Shown here: positions 27,101 to 32,555 of the stretch, piece after piece | Numbering within the stretch: position 1 is the first letter of the stretch | How the letters are laid out: each line of letters starts with the position of its first letter | Origin: Ignavibacteria bacterium | GTDB taxonomy: Bacteria; Bacteroidota; Ignavibacteria; UBA10030; F1-140-MAGs086 | NCBI GenBank assembly: GCA_016873775.1 | Contig: VGWC01000020.1 | Coordinates: 1-37,255 of the forward strand | Direction: 5' to 3' | DNA: 37,255 bases | Position numbers and translations under genes: made by a program | Notes under the pieces: model-generated | Seen by the model: only the letters and a program-made list of their open reading frames with translations | The model's database searches: none | What the model was told of the DNA's origin: nothing

Positions 27101-29468
27101 GGTTCAGCAAAACGGATGGACGCAAACGTACCCACTTTCAACAACGTATACCGTTTCACTTTCTTCCGGAGTAAATACAACCGGAAAAGATTTTGGGAAT
27201 TTTAAACTCGGAACGATTTCCGGAATTTTATTTAATGATTACAACGGCAACGGAATTCGCGAAGGCGGCGAAAGCGGTATTGTAAGTTGGAAAATATATT
27301 TGTACAAGACCGATACGCTAACGCTCATTGATTCTGCAATTACATCAGATGAAGGATATACTTTCGCAAACGTAACCGTCGGAACGTATTATGTTCGGGA
27401 GAAAGTGCAAAGTGGATGGATGCAAACGTCGGCACATCCTTCGGCAATTATCATTACGAGCGGAACAAATTCCGCGAGCAATAATTTCGGAAACTTTCAA
27501 TTGGGAAATATCGGCGGAATGAAATTCAGCGATGCAAACGGTAACGGTGCTAAGGATGTTGGTGAAATCGGTTTGCAAAATTGGGTGATAAAAATTTCCG
27601 GACAAAAAAACGATTCGGTAATTACGGATGCAAACGGAAATTATCTGTTTTCAGGTTTATCTGCGGGAACGTACACGGTGAGTGAAGTTGCACAAAGCGG
27701 ATGGACGCAAACGATGCCGTCGTTTCCGGGAACATATTTCGTTACGATAACTTCGGGTTTCGGTGCAACGGGAAAAGATTTCGGTGATGTGCAACTGGGA
27801 AGTATCAGCGGGCAAAATTTTAACGATTCCGATGGTGATGGAATGAAAGATGCAGGCGAAGTTGGACTTCAAAACTGGAAAATAAAACTTTCGGGAGGCA
27901 AATCAGATTCTGCATTAACCGACGTGAACGGAAATTATTCATTCATCAATTTATTACCGGGCGCATACATCTTACAGAGAGAACAGCAAAGCGGATGGTT
28001 AATTACCGCGCCGGTAAATCCATCTTTGTATGTTGTGTTTCTCTCTACGGGACAAAGCGCCACAAATTATGACTTCGGAAATTTTCAATACGGAACAATT
28101 AGCGGAACAACGTTTGACGATGCGAACGGAAACGGGACGCGCGATGTTGGAGAACAATCGCTCGATAGTTTTTACGTGAGTATTTCCGGCGCGCAATCGG
28201 ATACCGTGATGACGGATTCAAGCGGAAACTATGTATTCTCGGAACTTACACCGGGAACATATACGGTTTCGGAAATTTCTCGTGTTGGATGGGCGCAAAC
28301 ATATCCGACAAATCCGAACACGTATTCCGTTGTTATGACCAGCGGAGGAATTTTTACGGGAAAAGATTTCGGGAATTACAATGGCTCGTTGAAGTTCCGT
28401 ACGTTTACTATTTCGGAAATAACCGGAAAAGCCGCCAAGTTGAAGTTCGGGAAAAATGATGTTCTTAAAGAATTACCGAATCAGATGACGGCGGTTGCGA
28501 ATGTGTTTGTAAAAATCGGAAAATCGGGAGCGACGTTTTTAGGTCTTGCTCAAACAGAAAAAGATTCTGCGAAAAAATACGGATGGATTCACTACAAAAA
28601 TGCAGCCGCGATCGTAAAACTTTATACATCATCGCATTCGGGAACGGCGTATCCAATTGATTATCTACGTATTCCCGGGAAAAAGAATAAAAAATTAAGC
28701 AAAGCAATAAATGCAAGCAGAATGCAATACGATAATTCTGCGTGGGAGCAAGGCGTTTTGTTTAATTTAAATTTGAAAGCGAGTGAGAAGAAAGTAACAC
28801 CGGAATACTTTGGCGATTTATTGTTAGATACAACGTTTATATTGATGGGAAAACAGTTATACGGAATGTCGCTGACGAACATGGGAAAATATCTTGATAG
28901 CATTATGACATATTATGAAAAATTCGGAGTAACAAACGATGCGGCGTATGACGAAGTGAGGTTGTTTGTTAGCAAAGTACTGAAACCTATCAACGCTGGA
29001 TTTGCAACAACGTTCAGTATTTCCAATAGTTGGATAGACACAACGAAAGTAAAAAATCAGCGGCTTGCGTATGAGATAACCTTGTTAGGAATTAAAACTG
29101 CGGGGAACGTTGGAATTGTAAAACAGTTGCCGACAAAACCGAATGATGAAAACATTGGAATTGGCGAGTATGATTATTTTCCGTCGGGAATATCGCTGGA
29201 GCAAAACTATCCGAATCCGTTTAATCCGACAACAACGATTCGATTTGAAATTCCCGTAGGGGCAATTCATGAATTGCCCTTACAAACAACGTTGAAAGTG
29301 TACGATGTTCTTGGAAGAGAAGTTGCAACGTTATTAAACAACGAACCAATGGAAGAAGGCGAACACGAAGTTCAGTTCGATGCAAACGGATTAACGAGCG
29401 GTGTGTATTTCTATCGTCTTCAAACGGAAAATATTGTTCAAACGCGAAAGATGATTCTTCTGAAATAG
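18162..29468 (+). CDS. Giant T9SS-exported adhesin-like surface protein (3768 aa) with SdrD-B-like repeats
   Basis: Signal peptide residues 1-24 (MRIQNYLKICLGLSMLITMS then VFSQ). Residues ~25-2140 are Asn/Thr/Ser/Gly-rich beta-repeat sequence of the parallel beta-helix/autotransporter type. Two 'WxGxxxxxWxxxSNWT' modules occur (near 29 and 917), and variants of GNWTNNGTFTASTSTI recur near 417, 703, 1163, 1330, 1493, 1592 and 1645. A TIG/IPT domain follows (~2145-2233; ITTISPTNKNVGGSGFMLTV). Residues 2234-3406 are twelve ~98-residue repeats with acidic calcium-loop motifs such as FNDxDGDGxKDxGE, as in SdrD B / Cna-B-like modules. Residues ~3407-3675 are an unrecognised, Lys-rich domain. Residues ~3676-3768 are a type A sorting domain interrupted by a palindrome-encoded VGAIHELPLQ. 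Predicted: a long calcium-stiffened stalk for adhesion, inferred from architecture only. The frame is intact over 11.3 kb, so it is probably functional. Confidence 0.92.
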   Translation: MRIQNYLKICLGLSMLITMSVFSQTSTSWIGGSTNWSTSSNWTNGVPNSAVDAIIGDASFTGSNQPNLSASSSCKSLTIGNGTKTSTLTLDQTLTVSGNVLIGTNGTINHSNGVTFSLSGDWTKYGNYTTLSTSDQVTFNGTTQSINGGTAFRKLTINAGSTVTLNANISASRAVAISGTFNPNESPTYLFTGSNTLTVNNGGKLLVKAELYSQNFTGFSGTTFNTGSTVEYASTTTNQTISSSYTYSTLRISGATTKSLSANLNALSSVNSSDGNIVVTEGTFDLSSYTANRGTTVAGGTLTVSNGATLKVAGTKSLPSNYATHSFGGTSTVEYSGADQTIDLESFGNLSLSSSGGSAIKTLPSTSMTIGGNFSTSIGGGTSVSVIANAALTINGNVSLGSSTTFDGSSFTHNIIGNWTNNGTFTGNTSTINFSGTNAVISGTGNNNFNNVVISGNGVTSNSVTNINIDGNISTSGTGTFSHAAGDGILTMSGASKTISGTGITFGNLTITNSVTTTTSFSIAGNFVVNGTFSASLGTMTISGSSKSISGSGTITMNAINVTGTISTSASFSLNSYLTVSGSLSATSGAVTFSGTTTLSGTANLFNVILNGTKLQLGTGSVLGVAGSLTLSAGTFDVTSTTPNTVDFNSTSSQSVIGTTYNNVSFSGNATKTAGSALTVNGDISINAGATFNASFYTHSLYGNWTNNGTFTASTSTIQFVGGNDAAISGASTFNILTENKNSSSNNILLNSNVSVATLNMTSGKMTTGNNAVTITTTRTGGGIILGTISRTHIFSNGTSYAFEGPFNTITFASGGAGISSVSVTVTSGAVSDFPFGGSVNREYNVSVTGGAYNATLRLHYDDAELNGNSETAMSLWKYSGSWSSSGKTSNSSTDNWVELNSLTNIGTRWTLSEDVNAARWNGSVSSAWENVSNWTAVQGVPSLPPSANDIAQLGTVSFVNQPIISSAVSVKSIKFGSVQAAVLSVNSGSLTTSGNIGGTWSADAAHTISIGAQSMSIGGDIDLSDGTTGRTISLSASTGTITISGSLTQSGGAVVSFTGAGNLNIGSNYNFSNGTFSANTSTVTYNGAGTQTVAPVTYYHLTFDKTLGTATLSSSASVNGNFTLSTNGTFEANANLIIAGNVSIGAGTTMNGNGSTISVGGDWTNNGTFTASTGTVVFNGSSSQAVSTTTFNNLTVNKTAGILSPSGNLTVNGDFSFSNGTVNLASYSLSRSSIGGTFSLASGTTLNVGGANNFPSNFATNSLASSSTVEYNSTVSQSVAAMTYGNLSFSNGGSNAKTLLGSSTVAGNFVINSGASFNAGSYSLSIQGNWSNNGTFTPSTSSIALSGTSKTLNGNSTFNNLNVTGVYTATDNVTVNGTMDNDGTFTTGNTTFVSSGDFLNSGNFSNSGTVTFSGTNAQTIVLNSGFTSSGTVNFNGTSAPTMSGTSSPNLTNVNINNTSGVAVEVNWTIGGNFSVGSGTTFSGGSSSHTFQSNFTNNGTVTSNGTINFSPTGSVTLTLLGTSFSSAGTVNFSGIGLIALTGGNPNFAQVNVSNTNISGIVLVSNWNASGSVTIENGALLNAGSNLTHTISGNFTNNGTFTANSSTIVLNSGTSANITGTSTTTFNNITIAGAIDAVVDFNVVGNFTNNGTFNAAGTTVTFSGSSPSIISGSTSPTQFYNLDISKTSSSVTLNVPLTGISSLNVSNGTFDISSFTVSQSGSGTLTLALGTFLKIGGTNSLPTFDTYALSNNSTVEYYGTGTQIISAVNYGNLTSSNSGNRILASSGTIGIARTFTPGTNSYTVTGSTIDFNGSEAQTIPLFHYNNLTSSNSGNRILASSGTIGIAGTFAPGTNSYTITGSTIDFNGNGAQTIPGFVFNNFSTSGSGTKTLSANTTVNGTIALTSGSFDVATFILTAKGDVENDDAVVGSGKILLSGSTAAHSLSGNGSFTNLELNDANGATFSSDVTVNGTMTMMNGNITTNANKLVMSSSGNLSRTSGHIIGNLQKNIPTGSPSVSFEIGDATYYTPATITFANVTSSGNLTMKTTPNDHSDIANSGIKTEKSVNRFWTLTNNGTIFDSYNAVFNYVANDVDAGSNTNFFIAKNYNGVLWSSVFLGTVTATSAQISNVTSFGDFQIGESTNNPVPSITTISPTNKNVGGSGFMLTVTGNNFVFGSVIRFNGSDRTTTYTSVTEISAPILASDLDSAGTFYITVFNPAPAGGTSNAEPFTVNGGTISGTVFDDVDGNGIKDVGESGLQNWKIKISGAGVDSQLTDISGNYSFSDLHSGTFSVSEELQNGWIQIMPSSPSSYSISLGGATINFSGNNFGNFHLGTISGTTFNDLDGDGTKDIGEPGLESWRMRLAGPVTDSMFTDANGNYSFGNITVGNYTITEALQNGWIHTIPVSPSSYSISVSSGTNATNRDFGNYQISSISGNVFNDLDGDGTKDLGEPGLSNWKIKISGAASDSVYTNASGNFSFNNLLAGNYTLFEDLQSGWKQTIPVSPTSYPILITSGTNATNRDFGNFQLVGISGTTFNDENGNGLKDAGESGLSNWKIKLSGAKVDSQLTDGNGNYAFTNLVSGNYSLSEVAQNGWIQTHPSSPGTYSFSVSSGTNYPNTNFGNYQLAGISGQVFDDVNGNGSKDDGENGLQNWKIKISGVATDSVFTNASGNFSFTNLLAGNYTVSFVIQSGWIQTMPIAPGTYSLTITSGQNATAKDFGAFQLGTISGTKFLDADGDGVKDLGESGIVNWKIKISGAKNDSVLTDANGNFSFTSLNVGNYSVSEVAQNGWLQTLPVSGGSYSVTITSGTNATGKNFGNFQYGILSGQTFNDADGDGVKDLGESGIVNWKIKISGAKNDSVLTDANGNYMFSTLTYGNYTVSEVQQIGWSQTFPVAGTYSISVASGSVFSGKDFGNFQHPVIGGMKFNDINGNGIKEENESGLANWKIKISGPENDSMFTDAGGNYLFSDLSAGTYTISEVQQNGWTQTYPLSTTYTVSLSSGVNTTGKDFGNFKLGTISGILFNDYNGNGIREGGESGIVSWKIYLYKTDTLTLIDSAITSDEGYTFANVTVGTYYVREKVQSGWMQTSAHPSAIIITSGTNSASNNFGNFQLGNIGGMKFSDANGNGAKDVGEIGLQNWVIKISGQKNDSVITDANGNYLFSGLSAGTYTVSEVAQSGWTQTMPSFPGTYFVTITSGFGATGKDFGDVQLGSISGQNFNDSDGDGMKDAGEVGLQNWKIKLSGGKSDSALTDVNGNYSFINLLPGAYILQREQQSGWLITAPVNPSLYVVFLSTGQSATNYDFGNFQYGTISGTTFDDANGNGTRDVGEQSLDSFYVSISGAQSDTVMTDSSGNYVFSELTPGTYTVSEISRVGWAQTYPTNPNTYSVVMTSGGIFTGKDFGNYNGSLKFRTFTISEITGKAAKLKFGKNDVLKELPNQMTAVANVFVKIGKSGATFLGLAQTEKDSAKKYGWIHYKNAAAIVKLYTSSHSGTAYPIDYLRIPGKKNKKLSKAINASRMQYDNSAWEQGVLFNLNLKASEKKVTPEYFGDLLLDTTFILMGKQLYGMSLTNMGKYLDSIMTYYEKFGVTNDAAYDEVRLFVSKVLKPINAGFATTFSISNSWIDTTKVKNQRLAYEITLLGIKTAGNVGIVKQLPTKPNDENIGIGEYDYFPSGISLEQNYPNPFNPTTTIRFEIPVGAIHELPLQTTLKVYDVLGREVATLLNNEPMEEGEHEVQFDANGLTSGVYFYRLQTENIVQTRKMILLK
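23475..23798 (+). repeat. 54-residue tandem duplication in the giant gene
   Basis: Two adjacent 162-bp units encode NLTSSNSGNRILASSGTIGI followed by near-identical sequence through STIDFNG..AQTIP. The second unit begins at about 23637. Differences are mostly synonymous or conservative (ARTFTPG versus AGTFAPG), marking a fairly recent internal duplication in the beta-repeat region. Confidence 0.8.
24861..28379 (+). repeat. Twelve tandem ~294-bp SdrD-B-like repeats
   Basis: Units begin near 24861, 25159, 25451, 25745, 26037, 26332, 26626, 26917, 27210, 27504, 27797 and 28092. The pattern is 'GxISGxxFxDxxGxGxKDxGExGLxNWKIKISG...DSxxTDxxGNYxFxxLxxGxYxVSExxQxGWxQTxPxxxxxYxxxxxSGxxxxxxDFGNFQL'. 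The D-x-(D/N)-G-(D/N)-G-x-K/R-x-x-x-E segment is a calcium-binding-loop pattern. Unit 9 departs most (SWKIYLYKTDTLTL replaces WKIKISG). Units 6 and 7 share a perfect 106-bp match. Confidence 0.92.
26367..26472 (+). repeat. 106-bp perfect direct repeat, copy A (copy B 26661-26766)
   Basis: Bases 26367-26472 and 26661-26766 appear identical, beginning GATGGCGACGGAGTGAAAGA, in phase at a 294-bp offset within repeat units 6 and 7. Flanking parts of the two units differ, so this is local gene conversion or unequal exchange rather than whole-unit duplication. Confidence 0.85.
29256..29283. repeat. 28-bp palindromic element inside the giant gene's sorting domain
   Basis: GGGCAATTCATGAATTGCCC (29260-29279) is a perfect 20-bp palindrome. 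Extending to GTAG...TTAC gives 28 bp with one mismatched pair. It encodes VGAIHELPLQ (residues 3699-3708) between IRFEIP and TTLKVYDVLGRE, where sorting domains normally have only a short turn. The reading frame is preserved. Confidence 0.75.
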
Positions 29469-29766
29469 CAAAGCATTCCTTGGTGTTGATTCTATACAAG
29501 AATTTACGGTGCTGAATCGTTTGCGTTCATTCCGTTAGGGCACCGCTCCTGCGACTTGTTGATGAAACTTTTGGAGCATCACTCGCATATTTCTTGAATC
29601 GAATGTAAGAAATTGTTGTTCGTTTATTGTAGAATCCTCGTATGAAAAAGTGAGTGAAAGTTAAAAATCGTGTGGTGAAAATACGGGGTAGTTGGGGAAA
29701 ATAGTAGAGAAGTAGAAATTTCCCCTCCGTCTTTTCTCCCCGAATAAATTTCAGTATCTTTTGCCC
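29469..29766. other. 298-bp intergenic region, no gene recognised
   Basis: Separates the giant T9SS gene from the GT2 gene, both on the plus strand. I find no convincing ORF, RNA gene or T-tailed hairpin. The only symmetry noted is a weak GGTGC/GCACC pair around 29509-29544. A promoter for the GT2 gene is expected here but not identifiable. Confidence 0.4.
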
Positions 29767-31188
29767 GTGTCAATAGAAAACGGAGAAAAAATCCAACAAC
29801 CGAGCCCTTCAGATTTCGATGCAAAACAAATGCTGCGCGAAAATTCATTTCCATCGGAAAAGCCCGCTGCAAAACAGATAGTCAACGACAATTCTGAAAG
29901 CAATCTTGCTTCAGAAGAGGAACGCACAAATCCTCTTCCATTGGCACAGGAGGAACAACCACGAGAAACAGAGACGAAAAAAGAAATACCGTGGGAACAG
30001 CGTATTCAACGAAGGGAACAAAGAAATTATGAAAAAACAAAGTCTCAGCAACAAGAAAAACGAAAACCATCAATGCAAGAGTTAGAAAAAGAAATACAGC
30101 AACGACAAGAAAAACGAGATGAGCCGCGGGAACGATTTCAAAAACCGCGACGCGAAGACCGACGCGACGAACGAAAAGACTATCGGAGAGATGAACGAAG
30201 AAACGGGAAAGATTTTCGAGAGCAACGCGAACGACAGCAACAGGAACGACAACGCAACAACGAATTTTCCATTTCCGTTGTCATTCCGCTATTCAACGAA
30301 GAAGAATCGCTCCGGGAACTTTCATCGAAACTGAAAGAAACACTTTCTTCATTCAATCGTTACGAAATTATTTTTATTGACGATGGAAGTACCGACAATT
30401 CTGCAAACATTTTGCGACAATTGCGAAATCAAGATCACCATATTAAGTATATCCGTTTTCGTCGCAACTATGGAAAATCTGCCGCGCTCTCCGTTGGTTT
30501 TGAACATGCCAAAGGCGACATCGTAATTACGATGGATGCAGATTTGCAAGACGAACCTTCAGAAATTCCGAAACTCATTTCGAAAATTAAAGAAGGAAAC
30601 GATTTAGTTTCCGGTTGGAAGAAAAAACGTTATGACCCGGTTTCCAAAACCGCGCCATCGAAGTTTTTTAATTTCATAACGTCGTTGATGTCGGGTGTAC
30701 ATTTGCACGATTTCAATTGCGGACTGAAAGCGTACAAAAGCGAAGTCGCAAAATCGCTTGAGATTTACGGAGAACTGCATCGGTATATTCCCGTGCTTGC
30801 TTTCCGCAATGGCTATAAAGTTACGGAAGAGGTCGTTGTTCATCGTCCGAGAAAATTCGGGAAATCGAAATTCGGCGCATCGAGATTTTGGCGCGGCTTT
30901 TTCGATTTGCTTACGGTGTTATTTACGACAAAATATTTTCGCCGTCCGTTGCATTTCTTCGGAACAATGGGGGCAATATCCACAACGCTTGGTTTTATCA
31001 TCAATGCAAAACTGACTTACGATTGGTTTCACAACGAACCGCTCAGTAATCGTCCCCTTCTTTTTGTAGGAATTTTGCTGATGATAGTCGGCGTTCAGTT
31101 ATTTTCCACCGGTCTTATCGGCGATATGATTACGAAATCACACTCATCCTCACCGAGGGAGTACGCAATACGGGAAAAGCATTTGTAA
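29767..31188 (+). CDS. GT2 polyprenyl-phosphate sugar synthase (DPM1/GtrB-like) with charged N-terminal extension
   Basis: About 473 residues. From residue ~170 it is a standard membrane GT2: SISVVIPLFNEEESLREL, IIFIDDGSTDNS, FRRNYGKSAALSVGFEHA, ITMDADLQDEP (DxD), HDFNCGLKAYK and two C-terminal transmembrane segments, like GtrB/ArnC enzymes that charge undecaprenyl phosphate with one sugar. Unusually, residues ~1-168 are a predicted disordered or coiled region of Glu, Arg, Gln and Lys, ending in runs such as RRDERKDYRRDERRNGKD. The family normally starts at the VVIP strand. Start uncertain: GTG 29767 chosen; TTG 29761 or ATG 29831-29833 region are alternatives, and no Shine-Dalgarno is evident. 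Followed by an intrinsic terminator. Confidence 0.85.
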   Translation: MSIENGEKIQQPSPSDFDAKQMLRENSFPSEKPAAKQIVNDNSESNLASEEERTNPLPLAQEEQPRETETKKEIPWEQRIQRREQRNYEKTKSQQQEKRKPSMQELEKEIQQRQEKRDEPRERFQKPRREDRRDERKDYRRDERRNGKDFREQRERQQQERQRNNEFSISVVIPLFNEEESLRELSSKLKETLSSFNRYEIIFIDDGSTDNSANILRQLRNQDHHIKYIRFRRNYGKSAALSVGFEHAKGDIVITMDADLQDEPSEIPKLISKIKEGNDLVSGWKKKRYDPVSKTAPSKFFNFITSLMSGVHLHDFNCGLKAYKSEVAKSLEIYGELHRYIPVLAFRNGYKVTEEVVVHRPRKFGKSKFGASRFWRGFFDLLTVLFTTKYFRRPLHFFGTMGAISTTLGFIINAKLTYDWFHNEPLSNRPLLFVGILLMIVGVQLFSTGLIGDMITKSHSSSPREYAIREKHL

Positions 31189-31210
31189 AGAGTAAATTGA
31201 TTAAAGAACG

Positions 31211-31247
31211 AAAAGCGATTCGAGTAATTGAGTCGCTTTTTCTTTTC
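31211..31247 (+). terminator. Rho-independent terminator after the GT2 gene
   Basis: AAAAGCGATTC (31211-31221) pairs with GAGTCGCTTTT (31230-31240) around an 8-base loop, with one T-G wobble, followed by TTCTTTTCC. It begins 22 bp past the stop codon at 31188. Confidence 0.85.
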
Positions 31248-31291
31248 CTTCAACAAAATTTTTCAGTATTTTTTGCACCATTAAAATACAA

Positions 31292-31320
31292 TTGAAAACG
31301 TACTCCGTTTAAATTATAGC
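31292..31320 (+). promoter_or_regulatory. Possible promoter of the second glycan operon
   Basis: TTGAAA (31292-31297), a 17-base spacer, then TATAGC (31315-31320), directly after the terminator and 8 bases before the ATG at 31329. The short leader and imperfect -10 keep this tentative. Confidence 0.3.
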
Positions 31321-31328
31321 GTTCATTG

Positions 31329-32459
31329 ATGCCACATCGTAATTCTCCGATTTCGCTTTCTTCTTTAAAAACCGATTGCAGGTTTTTTCGCGGCGACGTT
31401 CCGTGTAAACCGCATAAACAATTCGGCGTACATTGTTTTAACGAAAAAGGAAAAATTTGCTCGCACTATCAGCCAACAACGGAAAACATTCTCATTATCA
31501 AACTTGGCGCAATTGGGGATGTCATTCGCACAACGCCGTTGCTTCATTTGATCAAAAAGAAATTTCCCGGCGCAAAAATTTGGTGGCTTACACTCACGCC
31601 GGAAGTTGTTCCTTCGTTTGTTGATGTTGTATTGAAATGGAATCACGCAAGTTTAATTACGCTGCAACAAATTCCGTTCAGCAGAATTTACAATTATGAT
31701 AAAGACAGAGAAGCATCCGCGCTTGCAGGTTCTCTTTCTGCGAAAAAGAAATTCGGGTTTGTGTTGAAGAATGGAATTCCATCACCGGCAAATAAATTTG
31801 CCGAGCAGAAATATTTCACCGGCATTTTCGATGACGTGAACAAAGCAAACACGAAAAGTTATCTCGAAGAATTATTTGAAATCGCAGGAGAAAAATTTTC
31901 CGGCGAAAAATACATTCTCGATAATTTTGCAAGCGATGGTTACCAATGGAATTTTCCAAAAGGGAAAAAAATCATCGGCTTAAATACCGGTTGCGGCGGA
32001 CGATGGACTTCGCGTTTATGGGCGAACGAAAACTGGATTTCTCTTGCAAAGAATTTGAAAAAAGCAGGATACGTTCCGCTCTTGCTTGGCGGTGAACAAG
32101 AACACGAAAAGAATTTGTCGCTCGCAAAAAAATCCGGCGCATTGTATCTCGGACATTTTCCGTTGCGACAATTTATCAATCTCGTAGCGCAATGCGATTT
32201 GGTTGTAACCGCAGTAACAATGGCAATGCACATTTCGCTTGCGTTAAATAAGAAAATCGTGTTGTTCAATAACATTTTCAACAAACACGAATTTGAATTG
32301 TACGGTTTGGGAGAAATACTCGAACCTGATTTTGATTGCGAATGCTTTTTTTCTCCGACGTGCCCGAATAATTGTATGCACTATCTTTCTGTTGAACGCG
32401 TGAATGATTCAGTACTTCGTTTGATCAATTCCAAAACACCAAAACCAAATTTCAAATAA
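31329..32459 (+). CDS. Glycosyltransferase family 9 (heptosyltransferase-like) with N-terminal Cys-rich segment
   Basis: 376 residues from ATG 31329 (the preceding TTG adds one residue). The GT9 core starts at NILIIKLGAIGDVIRTTPLL and continues with GLNTGCGGRWTSRLWANENW and VVTAVTMAMHISLALNKKIVLFN. Ahead of the core is a ~50-residue Cys/His segment (DCRFFRGDVPCKPHKQFGVHC and ..KICSHY), and near the C-terminus a second cluster (CECFFSPTCPNNCMHY). These could bind metal together. In the core the usual 'SNDSG.MH' is VTAVTMAMH, so the donor or activity may differ from classical WaaC/WaaF. First gene of the YfhO/GT2 unit. Confidence 0.8.
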   Translation: MPHRNSPISLSSLKTDCRFFRGDVPCKPHKQFGVHCFNEKGKICSHYQPTTENILIIKLGAIGDVIRTTPLLHLIKKKFPGAKIWWLTLTPEVVPSFVDVVLKWNHASLITLQQIPFSRIYNYDKDREASALAGSLSAKKKFGFVLKNGIPSPANKFAEQKYFTGIFDDVNKANTKSYLEELFEIAGEKFSGEKYILDNFASDGYQWNFPKGKKIIGLNTGCGGRWTSRLWANENWISLAKNLKKAGYVPLLLGGEQEHEKNLSLAKKSGALYLGHFPLRQFINLVAQCDLVVTAVTMAMHISLALNKKIVLFNNIFNKHEFELYGLGEILEPDFDCECFFSPTCPNNCMHYLSVERVNDSVLRLINSKTPKPNFK

Positions 32460-32555
32460 AGTTCAAAACACTAATGACCAAATGTATTCAAGTTGGAATT
32501 TAAACTTTGGATTTTATTTGTCATTTGGAATTTGACATTTGTATTTTCCCCACTG
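32460..32555 (+). repeat. AT-rich CAAATTCCAAAT-type repeat at the gene junction
   Basis: The junction and its flanks carry repeated forms of CAAATTTCAAAT / GGAATTTGACATTTG on both strands. It gives the next frame an in-frame open extension with a hydrophobic look (FKLWILFVIWNLTFVF). Similar CCCAAATCCCAAATCC words occur near 34952-34970 and 35967-35990 at the following two gene junctions. Confidence 0.5.

Noticed and set aside
18542-27605. Many long antisense ORFs on the minus strand of the giant gene (up to ~190 residues).
   Set aside because: They mirror the repetitive, Thr/Ser/Gly/Asn-rich sense coding, lack starts with context, and their proteins are low-complexity shadows of the sense repeats.
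24861-28379. The regularly spaced repeats considered as a CRISPR-like array.
   Set aside because: Units are ~294 bp, in frame and protein-coding, with no short identical repeats and spacers; no cas genes are present.
32493-32555. A TTG-started N-terminal extension of the YfhO protein with a hydrophobic stretch.
   Set aside because: The DNA is a CAAATTCC-type repeat that also occurs at other junctions; ATG 32556 gives a normal family N-terminus.
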